Source: Phaeobacter sp. J2-8
GTDB taxonomy: Bacteria; Pseudomonadota; Alphaproteobacteria; Rhodobacterales; Rhodobacteraceae
DNA length: 64,000 bases
Assembly (NCBI RefSeq): GCF_022867865.1
Contig: NZ_JALIEC010000002.1
Coordinates: forward strand, 620,001 to 684,000
Reading direction: 5' to 3'
The translations under genes were made by a program, and so were the position numbers. The notes beneath the pieces were generated by a model. That model made no database searches. It had not been told where the DNA came from and saw only the letters and a program-made list of their open reading frames with translations. Position 1 is the first letter of the stretch; each line of letters opens with the position of its first letter. Positions 25,669-35,292 of this stretch are shown here, one piece after another.

Positions 25669-26706
25669 TTGACAGTTAAAACCTTGCCTGACCTCGGATG
25701 GTCAGATCATTTCGCGCGGCAAATTGAAGAGGCCGACGCACATCTCCCCCCTGCCCGCGTGGCGGAAATCCACCGTGACCGGCTTGTTGCCCTGACCCCC
25801 GACGGTATGTTCGATCTTCACCCGCGCGAGGCCAGCGGCGCCTATGCGGTGGGCGATTGGATCTTGTCCGACGGCGTTTCGGCCCTGCGCCGTCTGGACC
25901 CGGTCACCGACCTGACCCGGCGCGCCGCAGGTCCCGGCGTCGCAGCCCAACGCATTGCGGCGAATATCGACACCATTGCGATTGTCACCAGCTGCAATGA
26001 CGATTTCAACGTCGCGCGACTGGAACGTTATTTGGCGCTGGTGTCTTCGGCCGGTTGTTTGCCATTGGTTGTGTTGACCAAATCCGACATGGCGGACACC
26101 CCCCATGACTATCTGCGTCAGGCCGAACGTTTGTCGCCGCTGGTCACCGCGCTGACGGTCAACGCCAAAGACCCGGAAGAGGCCAATCGCCTCGCGCCGT
26201 GGTGCTCGAAGAACCAAACGCTTGCGCTGATTGGATCTTCCGGTGTGGGCAAAACCACCCTGCGCAATGCTTTGACCGGGGAAAACGCCGAAACCCGTGA
26301 TATTCGCGACGATGATGCGCGCGGCCGCCACACCACGACCTTTCGCGCCCTGCGGCCAACCCTTGCGGGGGGCTGGTTGATCGACACCCCCGGCATGCGG
26401 GAACTGCAATTGAAAGATGCGGCGGATGGCATCGGCGCGGTCTTTGATGACCTTGAGCAATTGGCAACCCAATGCCGGTTCAACAACTGCGGCCATGACA
26501 GCGAACCGGGCTGTGCCATCACGGCGGCAATCAAATCGGGTCAGGTCGACCGCGAGCGGATTGCCCGTTGGCAAAAACTGTTGCGCGAAGACCGGCACAA
26601 TTCCGAAACGCTGGCGCAATCGCGCGCCCGGGGCAAGGCCTTTGCCAAGTCGATCAAGGGCGCACAGGCCAAAGGCCGGCACAAGCGCGACATCGAACGC
26701 GAGTAA
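25669..26706 (+). CDS. rsgA: Small ribosomal subunit biogenesis GTPase RsgA
   Basis: Circularly permuted GTPase that helps mature the 30S subunit. N-terminal OB-like domain (residues 1-85), then motif order G4 (VVLTKSDM), G1 (LIGSSGVGKTTLRNAL) and G3 (DTPGMRE), and a C-terminal zinc domain (TQCRFNNCGHDSEPGCAI). A basic tail follows. It has 345 residues. The start is TTG at 25669, unusual for a conserved gene, but the N-terminus MTVKTLPDLGW fits the family and no ATG or GTG in frame is better. Confidence 0.92.
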   Translation: MTVKTLPDLGWSDHFARQIEEADAHLPPARVAEIHRDRLVALTPDGMFDLHPREASGAYAVGDWILSDGVSALRRLDPVTDLTRRAAGPGVAAQRIAANIDTIAIVTSCNDDFNVARLERYLALVSSAGCLPLVVLTKSDMADTPHDYLRQAERLSPLVTALTVNAKDPEEANRLAPWCSKNQTLALIGSSGVGKTTLRNALTGENAETRDIRDDDARGRHTTTFRALRPTLAGGWLIDTPGMRELQLKDAADGIGAVFDDLEQLATQCRFNNCGHDSEPGCAITAAIKSGQVDRERIARWQKLLREDRHNSETLAQSRARGKAFAKSIKGAQAKGRHKRDIERE

Positions 26707-26834
26707 GGGTTCGCTTGATGTGCCCGCCCCCGTCAACCGCGCCTGATCTTTGATCTGGGGTCGCGTTGCATGGGCCAAATGCTTCGATCAAAAACGGGGT
26801 GCGCGTGACCTGCGCACCCCAGCTCACGCGCCCG

Positions 26835-27998
26835 CTAGGCCGCAGGCATCCGGTTTTCGACAATCTCGGCCCACCAGGAACAGCCGGCGGGGATCGCCTC
26901 GTCGTTGAAATTGTATTTCGGGTGATGCAGATCGGCGCTGTCGCCATTGCCAACAAGGATATAGGCGCCGGGCCGTTCCTCTAGCATATAGGCAAAATCT
27001 TCGCCGCCCATGGTAATCTGGGCCAGATCACATGCGCCGGCGACCTTTGTGGCGACCTCCGCCGCAAAGGCGGTCTGTTCCTCTTGGTTGACCATGCACG
27101 GGTAGCCATGATGATAGGTCACATCCGCCGACCCGCCAAAACTGGCCGCGATCCCGTCACAGATTGCCTTTACCCGCGTTTCGGCCTGGGCACGCAATTC
27201 GGCGCTCATGGTGCGCACCGTGCCCTTCAGCTCGACTTTCGCCGGGATGACGTTGAACGCATTGGAAGAGGTCTCAAACGAGGTGACAGAAACCACGATC
27301 TGATCTGCCGGATTGGCGTTGCGGCTGGCAATCGTCTGTAGCGCCGTCACCGCATGAGCAGCCATCACCACGGTATCGACGCCCAAATGTGGCATGGCGG
27401 CATGGCCCCCCAAACCTTCAAAGGTGATCTCGAATTGATCGGTGGCGGCGAAAAACGCACCGGGGCGAATGGCAAAAGACCCCAATGGCAAACCGGGCCA
27501 ATTGTGCATGCCATAGACCTCCTGGATGCCCCAACGATCCATCAGACCATCTTCGCACATCTCACGGCCACCGCCGCCGCCCTCTTCTGCCGGTTGAAAG
27601 ATCACCACAACCGTGCCGTCGAAATTCCGGGTTTCACTCAGGTATTTTGCCGCCCCCAACAACATCGCCGTATGACCATCATGGCCGCAGGCGTGCATGG
27701 CGCCATCGGTTTTCGAGGCATATTCCACCCCGGTCTGTTCAAGGATCGGCAGCGCATCCATATCGGCGCGCAGGCCAATCACCTTGCCGCTGTCCGAAGA
27801 TTTTCCCTTGATCACCCCGACAACGCCGGTGCGCCCCAGCCCGGTCACCACCTCGTCACAGCCAAAGTCCCGCAGCCGGTCCGCCACGATCCCCGCCGTG
27901 CGATGGGTATCAAACAGGATTTCGGGGTTCTCATGCAGATCCCGCCGCCAAGCGGTGATTTCCCCCTGCAATTCGGCAAATCGGTTCTTCACGGGCAT
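26835..27998 (-). CDS. M20-family amidohydrolase (hippurate hydrolase/IAA-amino acid hydrolase type)
   Basis: Zinc-dependent hydrolase of N-acyl amino acids. The metal-site motifs GLRADMDALPI, MHACGHDGHTAMLLGA and FQPAEEGGGGG are present, and the C-terminal metal ligand lies in the QITMGGEDFAYML segment. ATG 27998 (MPVKNRFAEL) has AAGGAG 8 bases upstream and gives 387 residues; the longer frame extends into non-coding sequence. It stands alone, divergent to the YeeE/YedE gene. The natural substrate is unknown. Confidence 0.9.
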   Translation of the reverse strand: MPVKNRFAELQGEITAWRRDLHENPEILFDTHRTAGIVADRLRDFGCDEVVTGLGRTGVVGVIKGKSSDSGKVIGLRADMDALPILEQTGVEYASKTDGAMHACGHDGHTAMLLGAAKYLSETRNFDGTVVVIFQPAEEGGGGGREMCEDGLMDRWGIQEVYGMHNWPGLPLGSFAIRPGAFFAATDQFEITFEGLGGHAAMPHLGVDTVVMAAHAVTALQTIASRNANPADQIVVSVTSFETSSNAFNVIPAKVELKGTVRTMSAELRAQAETRVKAICDGIAASFGGSADVTYHHGYPCMVNQEEQTAFAAEVATKVAGACDLAQITMGGEDFAYMLEERPGAYILVGNGDSADLHHPKYNFNDEAIPAGCSWWAEIVENRMPAA

Positions 27999-28220
27999 GG
28001 CGAAACTCCTTGAACGTCTGATGATCTGTAGACTGGTCTGGCGCAGCGGACATATGTGCCCCTGACGCGACCGATCCCCGGCCTTTGCATCAACAGGTGG
28101 CCCCACAGCACCGCAACGTCAATACCCGCCGGGGCCGCCGGGCCGCAAATCCGCCACCTGCCCCTTGATCGCTCTGCAAATAGCCTGCATGTGAGTTCAA
28201 ACAGAACCAACGAGGCGGCC

Positions 28221-29246
28221 ATGTTCGAATATTTCAGCTTTGAAGACACCAGTGCAAAACAGGCCAGTGTCATAATGGCCCTGATCCTTGGCATGCTGTT
28301 CGGCGTGCTGGCCGAGCGGACAAAATTCTGTTTTCGGCGCGCGTTGGTCGGCGATGATCGCAAACAGGCGGCGGGCATTTGGGCCATGGCATTGGCCACA
28401 GCGGTGCTTGGCACCCAGGGCGCAGTGGCCGCAGGCTGGATCGACTTTGACGGCCACCGTTTCATGACGCCGGATCTGGCCTGGCTCGCAATTGGCCTGG
28501 GCGGGGCGCTGTTTGGCGCTGGCATGGTGCTGACACGTGGATGCGTGTCGCGGCTGGCGGTGCTGGGCGGTACGGGAAATCTGCGCGCCTTGACCGTCAT
28601 TCTTGTGTTCTCGGTTGTCGCCCATGCCACGCTCAAGGGCGTCTTGGCCGCCCCCCGCACCGCGCTGGCCAGCGTGAGCATGCCATTGGGCGAGCATATC
28701 TCGCTGGCGGCCCTGCCCGGCGGCGCATTGCTGTGGACCGCGGTGATTGCCTTGCTGGCGCTGTTCCTGGCTGTGCGCTCTGGCAACACGATCCGGCATT
28801 TGGTCATGGCCGCCCTGCTGGGCCTGCTTGTGCCTGCGGCCTGGGTTGGAACCGGCTTTGTGTTGTTCGACGACTTCGACCCGATCACAATGGAAAGCCT
28901 GTCCTTCACCGCGCCGGCCACCGAAACCCTGTTCTGGGCCATCGCCAGCACCGCGATCACCCCGGGGTTTGGCGTTGGCCTGTTTGGCGGCGTCCTGGCC
29001 GGGGCGCTGCTGGCCTCGCTCATTTGCAAGACCTTCCGCTGGCAGAGCTTTACCAGCCCGCGCGAAACCGGGCGCTACATGTTCGGCGCGGCGCTGATGG
29101 GCGTTGGCGGCGTCCTGGCGGGCGGCTGCACCGTTGGCGCAGGGCTGGGCGGCATTCCCACCCTTTCGGTCGCGGCGTTGCTGGCGCTTTGCTTCATGGC
29201 GATCGGCGGGCTGACCACACATGCCCTGACTAAGGTTTCGCGCTAA
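28221..29246 (+). CDS. YeeE/YedE family membrane transporter
   Basis: A 341-residue polytopic membrane protein with about nine hydrophobic segments. The duplicated cysteine signatures are VLTRGCVSRLAVLGGTGNLR and LAGGCTVGAGLGG, with ERTKFCFRRAL near the N-terminus. Family members import thiosulfate or related sulfur compounds into the cytosol. No TusA-like partner or sulfur gene is adjacent. Its 3' end overlaps the convergent DUF3422 gene by 17 bases. Confidence 0.88.
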   Translation: MFEYFSFEDTSAKQASVIMALILGMLFGVLAERTKFCFRRALVGDDRKQAAGIWAMALATAVLGTQGAVAAGWIDFDGHRFMTPDLAWLAIGLGGALFGAGMVLTRGCVSRLAVLGGTGNLRALTVILVFSVVAHATLKGVLAAPRTALASVSMPLGEHISLAALPGGALLWTAVIALLALFLAVRSGNTIRHLVMAALLGLLVPAAWVGTGFVLFDDFDPITMESLSFTAPATETLFWAIASTAITPGFGVGLFGGVLAGALLASLICKTFRWQSFTSPRETGRYMFGAALMGVGGVLAGGCTVGAGLGGIPTLSVAALLALCFMAIGGLTTHALTKVSR

Positions 29247-30519
29247 GCCGCTTCTTCATTCGGTGCAGGAACCAGGCCACGACCCCGACAACCGGCAGCG
29301 TCAATCCCGCCAGCACCCATTCCTTGCTTATCCCCACGGCCTTGCCAAAGGGATAGGCGAGATACCCCGCCAGCGACACCGCGTAATAGCTGATCGCCAC
29401 AACCGACAGCCCCTCAACCGTCTCTTGCAGACGCAGTTGCAATTCCGCCCGTCGGTTCATCGCCTCCAGCTGCGACTGGTTTTGGGCAGAGCGCTCGACC
29501 TCGATCCGGGTGCGCAAAAGCTCACTGGCCCGCATCGCCCGCTCCGCCATGGTGGCCAGTCGCCGCTCGGTTGATTTCACCGTGCGCATCGCCGGATCAT
29601 ACCGGCGGACCATGAATTCATGCCAGCTTTGCCGACCGTTGAAATGGCTTTCGCGCAGCATCTCGATCCGTTGCAGCACAATCGCCTCATAGGCACCGGT
29701 CGCACCGAACCGAAACGACGATTTGGCCGATTGCGCCTCAAGCTCCGCCGATATCGCCAACAGGGCCTGAAGCGTTTCCTCGGCCTGTTGTTTTTCATCC
29801 GTCATCCGGGTCATCAAATCGGTCAGCTGATCATCCAGCGCCCCCAGGACCGGCCCCAGCTCGCCGGACTTGGAAAACCCGAGCATCGAAAGCGATTTGT
29901 ACAACTCGATTTCGCAGATCCGTTGCAGGATACGCCCCACCCGGCTTTCGCCGGTGCCATCGGCCGGAAACACCGCGAACCGCACATGTCCCGCCGGATC
30001 AATACGGAAATCACCGGCCACAATCGCCGCCTCTTCCAGAACATGGCTGACCGCCAGGCTTTCCGGCACAAACCAACTGACCAGATCCTCGGCCAGACGG
30101 GCCTGATCGGGCTGCGCGCCAATCCGGATCATCGCCGATGTCACCCGCTGCCCCGGCGCACGCGCCAGCCAATCTTGCGGAAACACGTCAAAATCCGCCG
30201 GGTCAAACGGTCGCTCGCCCGCGCCATCCATGAACACCGAATAGGTCACCACCTCGGTATGGCTTTCCCATTTCAGATTGTGCTTGCCGATCTGCGCCGA
30301 ATAATGCGTCGCCCCCGGCTGGGGATGCGGCGCGCCATAGCGGTTCAACAAATCAATCAGATGGGCCAGATCTTCGGATTTATCCCGCGATGCCGCGTGA
30401 TCTTCTTTGCGCACAACCAGATAAACCGCCCGCCCCGGGGTGCCCACCGTCGGAAAGGGCCGTGCATGCAGCTCGTTTGACAGCTGATAGCGCAAAGGAT
30501 GGTCAGAGAACTGGGTCAT
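29230..30519 (-). CDS. DUF3422 family membrane-anchored protein
   Basis: A 429-residue protein of a conserved proteobacterial family of unknown function. The N-terminal signature is LSNELHARPFPTV and VVRKEDHA. Residues 215-370 are helical and charged, probably coiled coil. Two transmembrane segments lie near the C-terminus (about 377-393 and 402-420), the last followed by a basic end (HRMKKRLSAKP). Two inverted-repeat sites lie upstream (30547 and 30604), so it may be regulated on its own. Confidence 0.85.
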   Translation of the reverse strand: MTQFSDHPLRYQLSNELHARPFPTVGTPGRAVYLVVRKEDHAASRDKSEDLAHLIDLLNRYGAPHPQPGATHYSAQIGKHNLKWESHTEVVTYSVFMDGAGERPFDPADFDVFPQDWLARAPGQRVTSAMIRIGAQPDQARLAEDLVSWFVPESLAVSHVLEEAAIVAGDFRIDPAGHVRFAVFPADGTGESRVGRILQRICEIELYKSLSMLGFSKSGELGPVLGALDDQLTDLMTRMTDEKQQAEETLQALLAISAELEAQSAKSSFRFGATGAYEAIVLQRIEMLRESHFNGRQSWHEFMVRRYDPAMRTVKSTERRLATMAERAMRASELLRTRIEVERSAQNQSQLEAMNRRAELQLRLQETVEGLSVVAISYYAVSLAGYLAYPFGKAVGISKEWVLAGLTLPVVGVVAWFLHRMKKRLSAKP

Positions 30520-30546
30520 GAATGCGGCCTTGTATTTTGCCGCAAC

Positions 30547-30570
30547 TTATCCTGATCCAACACAGGATAA
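30547..30570. promoter_or_regulatory. Inverted repeat in front of the DUF3422 gene
   Basis: TTATCCTG-ATCCAACA-CAGGATAA has perfect 8-base arms, 28 bases upstream of the start codon, where it would overlap the promoter or leader. It could be an operator or an RNA hairpin in the 5' leader. The regulator is unknown. Confidence 0.5.
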
Positions 30571-30603
30571 ACCAAAAAATTCAATTTCTTTCAATACGTT
30601 ACA

Positions 30604-30621
30604 GGAATACAATTGCATACC
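30604..30621. promoter_or_regulatory. GAATAC-AATT-GCATAC site shared with the malate synthase region
   Basis: The imperfect palindrome GAATAC-N4-GCATAC lies about 90 bases upstream of the DUF3422 start. Almost the same sequence, GAATAC-N4-GCATTC, occurs at 38994 between arsR and glcB. The similarity suggests binding by one regulator. Confidence 0.4.
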
Positions 30622-30768
30622 ATTCACCGACATCGCGCGCCCCGTCCGCTAACCCCGCAAGAAGAAACAAAAACACCGGGTTTGCCGCCTCGGCGAATTT
30701 CGCGCGCCAGGTCGCTTTCGTGTCAGGAATGCAACAAAGCCAACCACCGCCTGCAACCGGGTGCCCTG

Positions 30769-30832
30769 CTTCTTCTGTTCAAAAATATCCCGGGGGAAAT
30801 TGTGGCCTGCCACAATTGGGGGCAGCGCCCCC
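30769..30832 (-). repeat. Dispersed structured intergenic repeat, copy B
   Basis: It lies 3' of pntB in the same orientation. Along the transcript: hairpin GGGGGC-GCT-GCCCCC, then a variable stem CAATTGTGGC-AG-GCCACAATT, then the constant CCCGGGATATTTTTGAAC and AGAAG. The variable stem differs in sequence from copy A but is paired in both, which points to selection on structure. Confidence 0.85.
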
Positions 30833-30854
30833 GTTTGACCTGCGCAAGAAGAAG

Positions 30855-30878
30855 CCTCCCCGAATTGCTCCGGGAAGG
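30855..30878 (-). terminator. Hairpin terminator downstream of pntB
   Basis: On the minus strand CCTTCCCG-GAGCAATT-CGGGGAGG pairs over 8 bases with one G-T wobble and is followed by CTTCTTCTT. It lies 43 bases after the pntB stop and just before repeat copy B. Confidence 0.55.
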
Positions 30879-30920
30879 CCATTGTGACTGTCAACAGCGG
30901 CGTATGTGCCGCCGTCAATC

Positions 30921-32354
30921 TCACTCGATCATTGGCAGCAGTTTGTTGAGGCTGTCTTTGGCGTCGCCATAGAACATGCGGGTGTTCTCTTTGAAGAACA
31001 GCGGGTTCTCGATGCCGGAGTATCCTGTGCCCTGGCCGCGTTTCGACACAAAGACCTGTTTCGCCTTCCAGCATTCCAGAACCGGCATGCCGGCGATGGG
31101 GCTGTTGGGGTCGTCCTGGGCGGCGGGGTTCACGATGTCGTTCGACCCGATCACGATGGCGACGTCCGTTTCGGGGAAGTCCTCGTTGATCTCGTCCATC
31201 TCCATCACGATGTCATAGGGCACCTTGGCCTCGGCCAGCAGCACGTTCATGTGCCCCGGCAGACGCCCGGCGACCGGGTGAATGGCGAAACGCACGTTCT
31301 TGCCCTTGGCGCGCAGCTTGGTCACCAGCTCGCTGACCGCGTTCTGCGCCTGGGCCACCGCCATGCCGTAGCCTGGGATGATGATCACGCTGTCGGCCTC
31401 GTTCAGTGCGGTTGCCACGCCATCAGCGTCAATCGCAATCTGCTCGCCTTCCACGGCCATCTGCTCGCCCGCCGGGCCGCCAAAGCCACCCAGGATGACC
31501 GACACGAAGTGACGGTTCATCGCCTTGCACATGATGTAGGACAGGATCGCACCGGACGAACCGACCAGCGCACCAACCACGATCAGAAGATCGTTGCCGA
31601 GGCTGAAGCCGATCGCCGCCGCCGCCCAGCCGGAATAGCTGTTCAGCATCGACACAACCACCGGCATGTCGGCGCCGCCGATGCCCATGATCAGGTGATA
31701 GCCGATGAACAGCGCCGCCAGCGTCATCACGAACAGCGGCAGGAAGCCACCGGTGTTGAAGTACCAGATCAGACAGATCAGCGACAAACCCGCCGCCGCC
31801 GCGTTCAGGATATGACCGCCCGGCAGTTTGGTCGCCACCGAGCTGACCTTGCCCGCCAGCTTGCCATAGGCAATCACCGACCCGGTAAAGGTCACCGCAC
31901 CGATGAACACCCCAAGGAACAATTCAACCCGCAGGATGTTGATTTCAACGGCAGATTTATGCGCCAGCAGCGCAGCAAACCCTTCAAGACCATGACGCGC
32001 CTCTTCGCCCATGCCCAGCACATTGGCCAGTTCGAAATGCGCGTTGAAGCCAACAAAAACCGCTGCCAGACCAACGAGGCTGTGCATCGCCGCGACCAGC
32101 TGGGGCATCTCGGTCATCTGTACGCGCTTGGCGACATAAAACCCGATGATCCCGCCCGCGGAAATCAGGATCAGCGACAACAGCCACAGACCCGAACCGG
32201 GGCCAATCAGCGTGGCGGCAACCGCCAGCCCCATGCCGACAATCCCGTACCAGACCGCGCGCTTGGCGCTTTCCTGATTGGACAGACCACCCAAAGACAG
32301 GATGAAGAGAACAGCCGCAACAACATAGGCGGCAGTGGTGAAACCGAATTCCAT
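30921..32354 (-). CDS. pntB: NAD(P) transhydrogenase subunit beta
   Basis: Membrane and NADP-binding subunit of proton-translocating transhydrogenase, which makes NADPH from NADH using the proton gradient. Residues 1-260 hold about eight or nine transmembrane helices. The C-terminal domain III has the NADP fold [20 protein letters not shown] and [20 protein letters not shown]. It has 477 residues and starts 15 bases after pntA. Together they form the two-gene pnt operon. Confidence 0.96.
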   Translation of the reverse strand: MEFGFTTAAYVVAAVLFILSLGGLSNQESAKRAVWYGIVGMGLAVAATLIGPGSGLWLLSLILISAGGIIGFYVAKRVQMTEMPQLVAAMHSLVGLAAVFVGFNAHFELANVLGMGEEARHGLEGFAALLAHKSAVEINILRVELFLGVFIGAVTFTGSVIAYGKLAGKVSSVATKLPGGHILNAAAAGLSLICLIWYFNTGGFLPLFVMTLAALFIGYHLIMGIGGADMPVVVSMLNSYSGWAAAAIGFSLGNDLLIVVGALVGSSGAILSYIMCKAMNRHFVSVILGGFGGPAGEQMAVEGEQIAIDADGVATALNEADSVIIIPGYGMAVAQAQNAVSELVTKLRAKGKNVRFAIHPVAGRLPGHMNVLLAEAKVPYDIVMEMDEINEDFPETDVAIVIGSNDIVNPAAQDDPNSPIAGMPVLECWKAKQVFVSKRGQGTGYSGIENPLFFKENTRMFYGDAKDSLNKLLPMIE

Positions 32355-32369
32355 AGCTTCAACCCCTCC

Positions 32370-33941
32370 TTAAGATTTCTGGAACATGGCAAGCATGCGC
32401 CGTGTGACGAGGAAGCCGCCAAAGATGTTGATCCCGGCCATGAACACCGAAAGCGCCCCAAGCAGGATCACCAGGAAGGAGCTTGATCCGATCTGCATCA
32501 AGGCCCCCAGAATGATGATCGACGAGATCGCATTGGTCACGGCCATCAGCGGCGTGTGCAGCGAATGCGCCACGCCCCAGATCACCTGGAAGCCGACAAA
32601 GACCGACAAGACAAAAACGATGAAGTGCTGCATGAAGCTGGCCGGCGCCACAAGGCCAACCGCCAGAAGCAACACAGCGCCCACCGCCAACAATGTGACC
32701 TGTTGTTTGGTTTGCGCTTTGAATTCAGCCACTTCTGCGGCGCGTTTTTCTTCTGGGGTCAGTTCTTTGGGCTTTTCCTTGGTCTGTGCGGCAATCGCTT
32801 TGACCTTGGGCGGTGGCGGCGGGAACGTGATTTCGCCCGCGTGGGTCACGGTCGCGCCGCGGATCACATCGTCTTCCATGTTGTGGTTGACCTGACCGTC
32901 CTTTTCCGGCGTCAGATCGGTCATCATGTGACGGATGTTGGTGGCATAAAGCGTCGAGGCCTGCGCCGCCATGCGCGAGGGGAAATCGGTATAGCCGATG
33001 ATGGTGACGCCGTTGTCGGTGACGATCTTTTCATCTGCCACGGTCAACTTGCAGTTGCCGCCTTTTTCCGCCGCGAGGTCGACGATCACGCTGCCCGGTT
33101 TCATGGCCTTGACCATGTCCTCGGTCCAAAGCTCGGGCGCTTCGCGGTTGGGGATCAGCGCCGTGGTGATCACGATGTCGATCTCGGGGGCCAATTCACG
33201 GAACTTGGCCAGCTGCGCTTCGCGGAATTCGGGGCTGGACACAGAGGCATAGCCGCCGGTGGCGGCGCCGTCCTGCTGCTCTTCCTCGAAATCGAGGTAG
33301 ACAAACTCTGCCCCCATCGATTCGACCTGTTCGGCCACTTCGGGACGCACGTCAAAGGCATAGGTGATCGCACCAAGCGAGGTCGATGTGCCGATCGCGG
33401 CCAAACCGGCCACGCCCGCGCCCACCACCAGAACCTTGGCCGGGGGCACCTTGCCCGCCGCCGTGATCTGGCCGGTGAAGAAACGGCCAAAGTTGTTGCC
33501 CGCCTCGATCACCGCACGGTAGCCCGCGATATTGGCCATCGACGACAGCGCATCCATCTTCTGCGCACGCGAAATCCGGGGCACCATTTCCATGGCAATC
33601 ACGCTGGCACCCTTGGCTTTCGCCTGGGCCATCCCCTCTTCGTTCCCCGCAGGGTTGAAGAAGGAAATCAAGGTCTTGTCCGCCGTCAGATAACCCAATT
33701 CCGTGGTATCCGGCTGGCGCACCTTGGCGATGATATCCGACTGTTCCCAAAGCGCAGCCGCGTCAGAAACAACCGACACCCCCGCAGCTTCATAGGTCGC
33801 ATCCGAAAAACCGGCCTTCGCACCGGCCCCGGATTTAACCACACAGTCATACCCAAGCTTCTGCAATTGCTTCGCAGACTCCGGCGTCATGGCGACACGC
33901 GCCTCACCCTCAAATAATTCCCTCGGCGTCCCGATTTTCAC
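32370..33941 (-). CDS. pntA: NAD(P) transhydrogenase subunit alpha (fused form)
   Basis: NAD-binding domain I plus the first membrane helices of the transhydrogenase. It starts KIGTPRELFEGEARVAMTPES; the NAD fold is VLVVGAGVAGLAAIGTSTSLGA. An acidic/lysine linker (PKELTPEEKRAAEV) precedes three or four C-terminal helices. At 523 residues it is the fused PntA type, not the split PntAA/PntAB of some alphaproteobacteria. The start codon is GTG at 33941, preceded by AAGGAAA. The 258-base gap upstream should hold its promoter. Confidence 0.96.
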   Translation of the reverse strand: MKIGTPRELFEGEARVAMTPESAKQLQKLGYDCVVKSGAGAKAGFSDATYEAAGVSVVSDAAALWEQSDIIAKVRQPDTTELGYLTADKTLISFFNPAGNEEGMAQAKAKGASVIAMEMVPRISRAQKMDALSSMANIAGYRAVIEAGNNFGRFFTGQITAAGKVPPAKVLVVGAGVAGLAAIGTSTSLGAITYAFDVRPEVAEQVESMGAEFVYLDFEEEQQDGAATGGYASVSSPEFREAQLAKFRELAPEIDIVITTALIPNREAPELWTEDMVKAMKPGSVIVDLAAEKGGNCKLTVADEKIVTDNGVTIIGYTDFPSRMAAQASTLYATNIRHMMTDLTPEKDGQVNHNMEDDVIRGATVTHAGEITFPPPPPKVKAIAAQTKEKPKELTPEEKRAAEVAEFKAQTKQQVTLLAVGAVLLLAVGLVAPASFMQHFIVFVLSVFVGFQVIWGVAHSLHTPLMAVTNAISSIIILGALMQIGSSSFLVILLGALSVFMAGINIFGGFLVTRRMLAMFQKS

Positions 33942-34199
33942 GTTTGCGTTTCCTTCGTCGGTTACGTCATTGCAATGCGCACTAACGTTTGCGCAAGATT
34001 ATTTCAACGCATCTCTACAGCTGCGTTCGAAAAATTGGCGGAGATTCCCCAGGTCACTTGGTAAATGCAGCGCTGCGGCATGTCCATTGCGGCACGGCAA
34101 TAACATCACAGGGCGTTTTCGGACTAATTCTCGTCTCGGTTATTTCATGTTTCCCATGCGGGAAACAACAGCGGTTTGGCATATGCCGCGTCGGACCGT

Positions 34200-35057
34200 T
34201 CAAGGGAACGCCGGTTTGCGCACCAGAGGCAAGGCCCTTTCATAATCGCTTTGCCCCCCCGCCAGCGACAGACAGGCGTCGCGCAGCATCGCAATACCGT
34301 GCTCTGGTCGGGCGGGAATATCCGCCGCTGCAATCGGCGCGCCGACATGAATGCGGAACCGTTGATCGGCCTTGTTAAGTGTCTCATGAAACAGCGTAAT
34401 ATCGCGCAGTGTCGGATGAATGGCGTCAAACAGATAGAACAGCGCCGAATTGCGTGCCTCCATTCGGATCGGGATCACCGGCAAGTCGAACTTGCGCGCA
34501 ATCGTCACCGAAGACGACATCCAGGGCCGTTCATACAGGCGAAAACTCCGCCGTTTGGCCAGGCGACCGGACGGAAAGATCACCCCAAGACGCCCGGCTT
34601 CGACCGCTTTGCGGGTATAGGCCATCGTCGCGCGGGTCTTTGCGTGACTGCGTTTTTCCAGCCGCCATTCGACCGGGGCAATCATATCCTCCATCTGGGG
34701 CAACACCCGCAAAATGTCCTGATTGGCAAAAAAGTAGGTATCCGAGCGCCGAGTTGCCAAAATCCTGTGCAACACGATTCCATCGGCAATTCCCGTCGGG
34801 TGATTTGCCACGATAAGCGCCGCGCCACTGGCGGGCAGATTGTCCAGCCCGGTGACCTCGACCTTTTTCGCCAAAAGCCGACCAACATGATCCATGATCT
34901 GCTCTGACGGCAGATCGGCCATTTTGGTGGCCAGGGCCACGGTCGCGTCATAGCTGAGCAGCCGGTCCAAAAGAGGACGGGCCAGTCGGGCCGCGATACG
35001 GTCCTCAAACAGCCAATTTGCGCGTTCTTGAATCAGCGGGTCAATGCGGTCTCTCAT
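34200..35057 (-). CDS. Lysophospholipid acyltransferase family protein
   Basis: PlsC-like acyltransferase, 285 residues from ATG 35057 (MRDRIDPLIQER). The catalytic His motif is VANHPTGIADG (HX5D, as in hemolysin/OlsA-type members), and the glycerol-phosphate-binding motif is GVIFPSGRLAKRR. It may acylate a lysophospholipid or ornithine lipid precursor; no OlsB partner is adjacent. An upstream ATG at 35075 or the longer frame with a hydrophobic N-terminal stretch (35180) are alternative starts. Confidence 0.8.
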   Translation of the reverse strand: MRDRIDPLIQERANWLFEDRIAARLARPLLDRLLSYDATVALATKMADLPSEQIMDHVGRLLAKKVEVTGLDNLPASGAALIVANHPTGIADGIVLHRILATRRSDTYFFANQDILRVLPQMEDMIAPVEWRLEKRSHAKTRATMAYTRKAVEAGRLGVIFPSGRLAKRRSFRLYERPWMSSSVTIARKFDLPVIPIRMEARNSALFYLFDAIHPTLRDITLFHETLNKADQRFRIHVGAPIAAADIPARPEHGIAMLRDACLSLAGGQSDYERALPLVRKPAFP

Positions 35058-35094
35058 TCCCGCTAGTCGCCACATGATCAGCAACAGGATTATG

Positions 35095-35124
35095 ACACTG
35101 GCACCAAAAACTTGGCGCCAGTGT
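35095..35124. promoter_or_regulatory. Inverted repeat upstream of the acyltransferase
   Basis: ACACTGGC-N14-GCCAGTGT has perfect 8-base arms and lies 38 bases before the predicted start, next to a CATAAT that could be a -10 box on the minus strand. It may be an operator. If the longer upstream start is used, it would instead lie within the coding sequence. Confidence 0.35.
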
Positions 35125-35292
35125 GGGGGATGGACGGGGGATTGGCGGAAACCCGGCGCAACCTTGCCCGCAGTCCCCAAAAAGCGGCCAAGATCCGCCG
35201 ACAGTTTGCCAGGGATGGGTACGCCGAAGTGGGCCGATCAAGGCCGCCCCGTTTGCGGCGGCCCTGTCGAAGTGATGCGCCCGAGCCGGGTG

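Larger units (their letters stand above)
30520..30920. other. 401-base intergenic region between pntB and the DUF3422 gene
   Basis: It holds two operator-like inverted repeats near the DUF3422 start, repeat copy B and a terminator after pntB, all listed separately. The stretch 30622-30768 between them contains no convincing gene or RNA that I can see. Confidence 0.6.
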
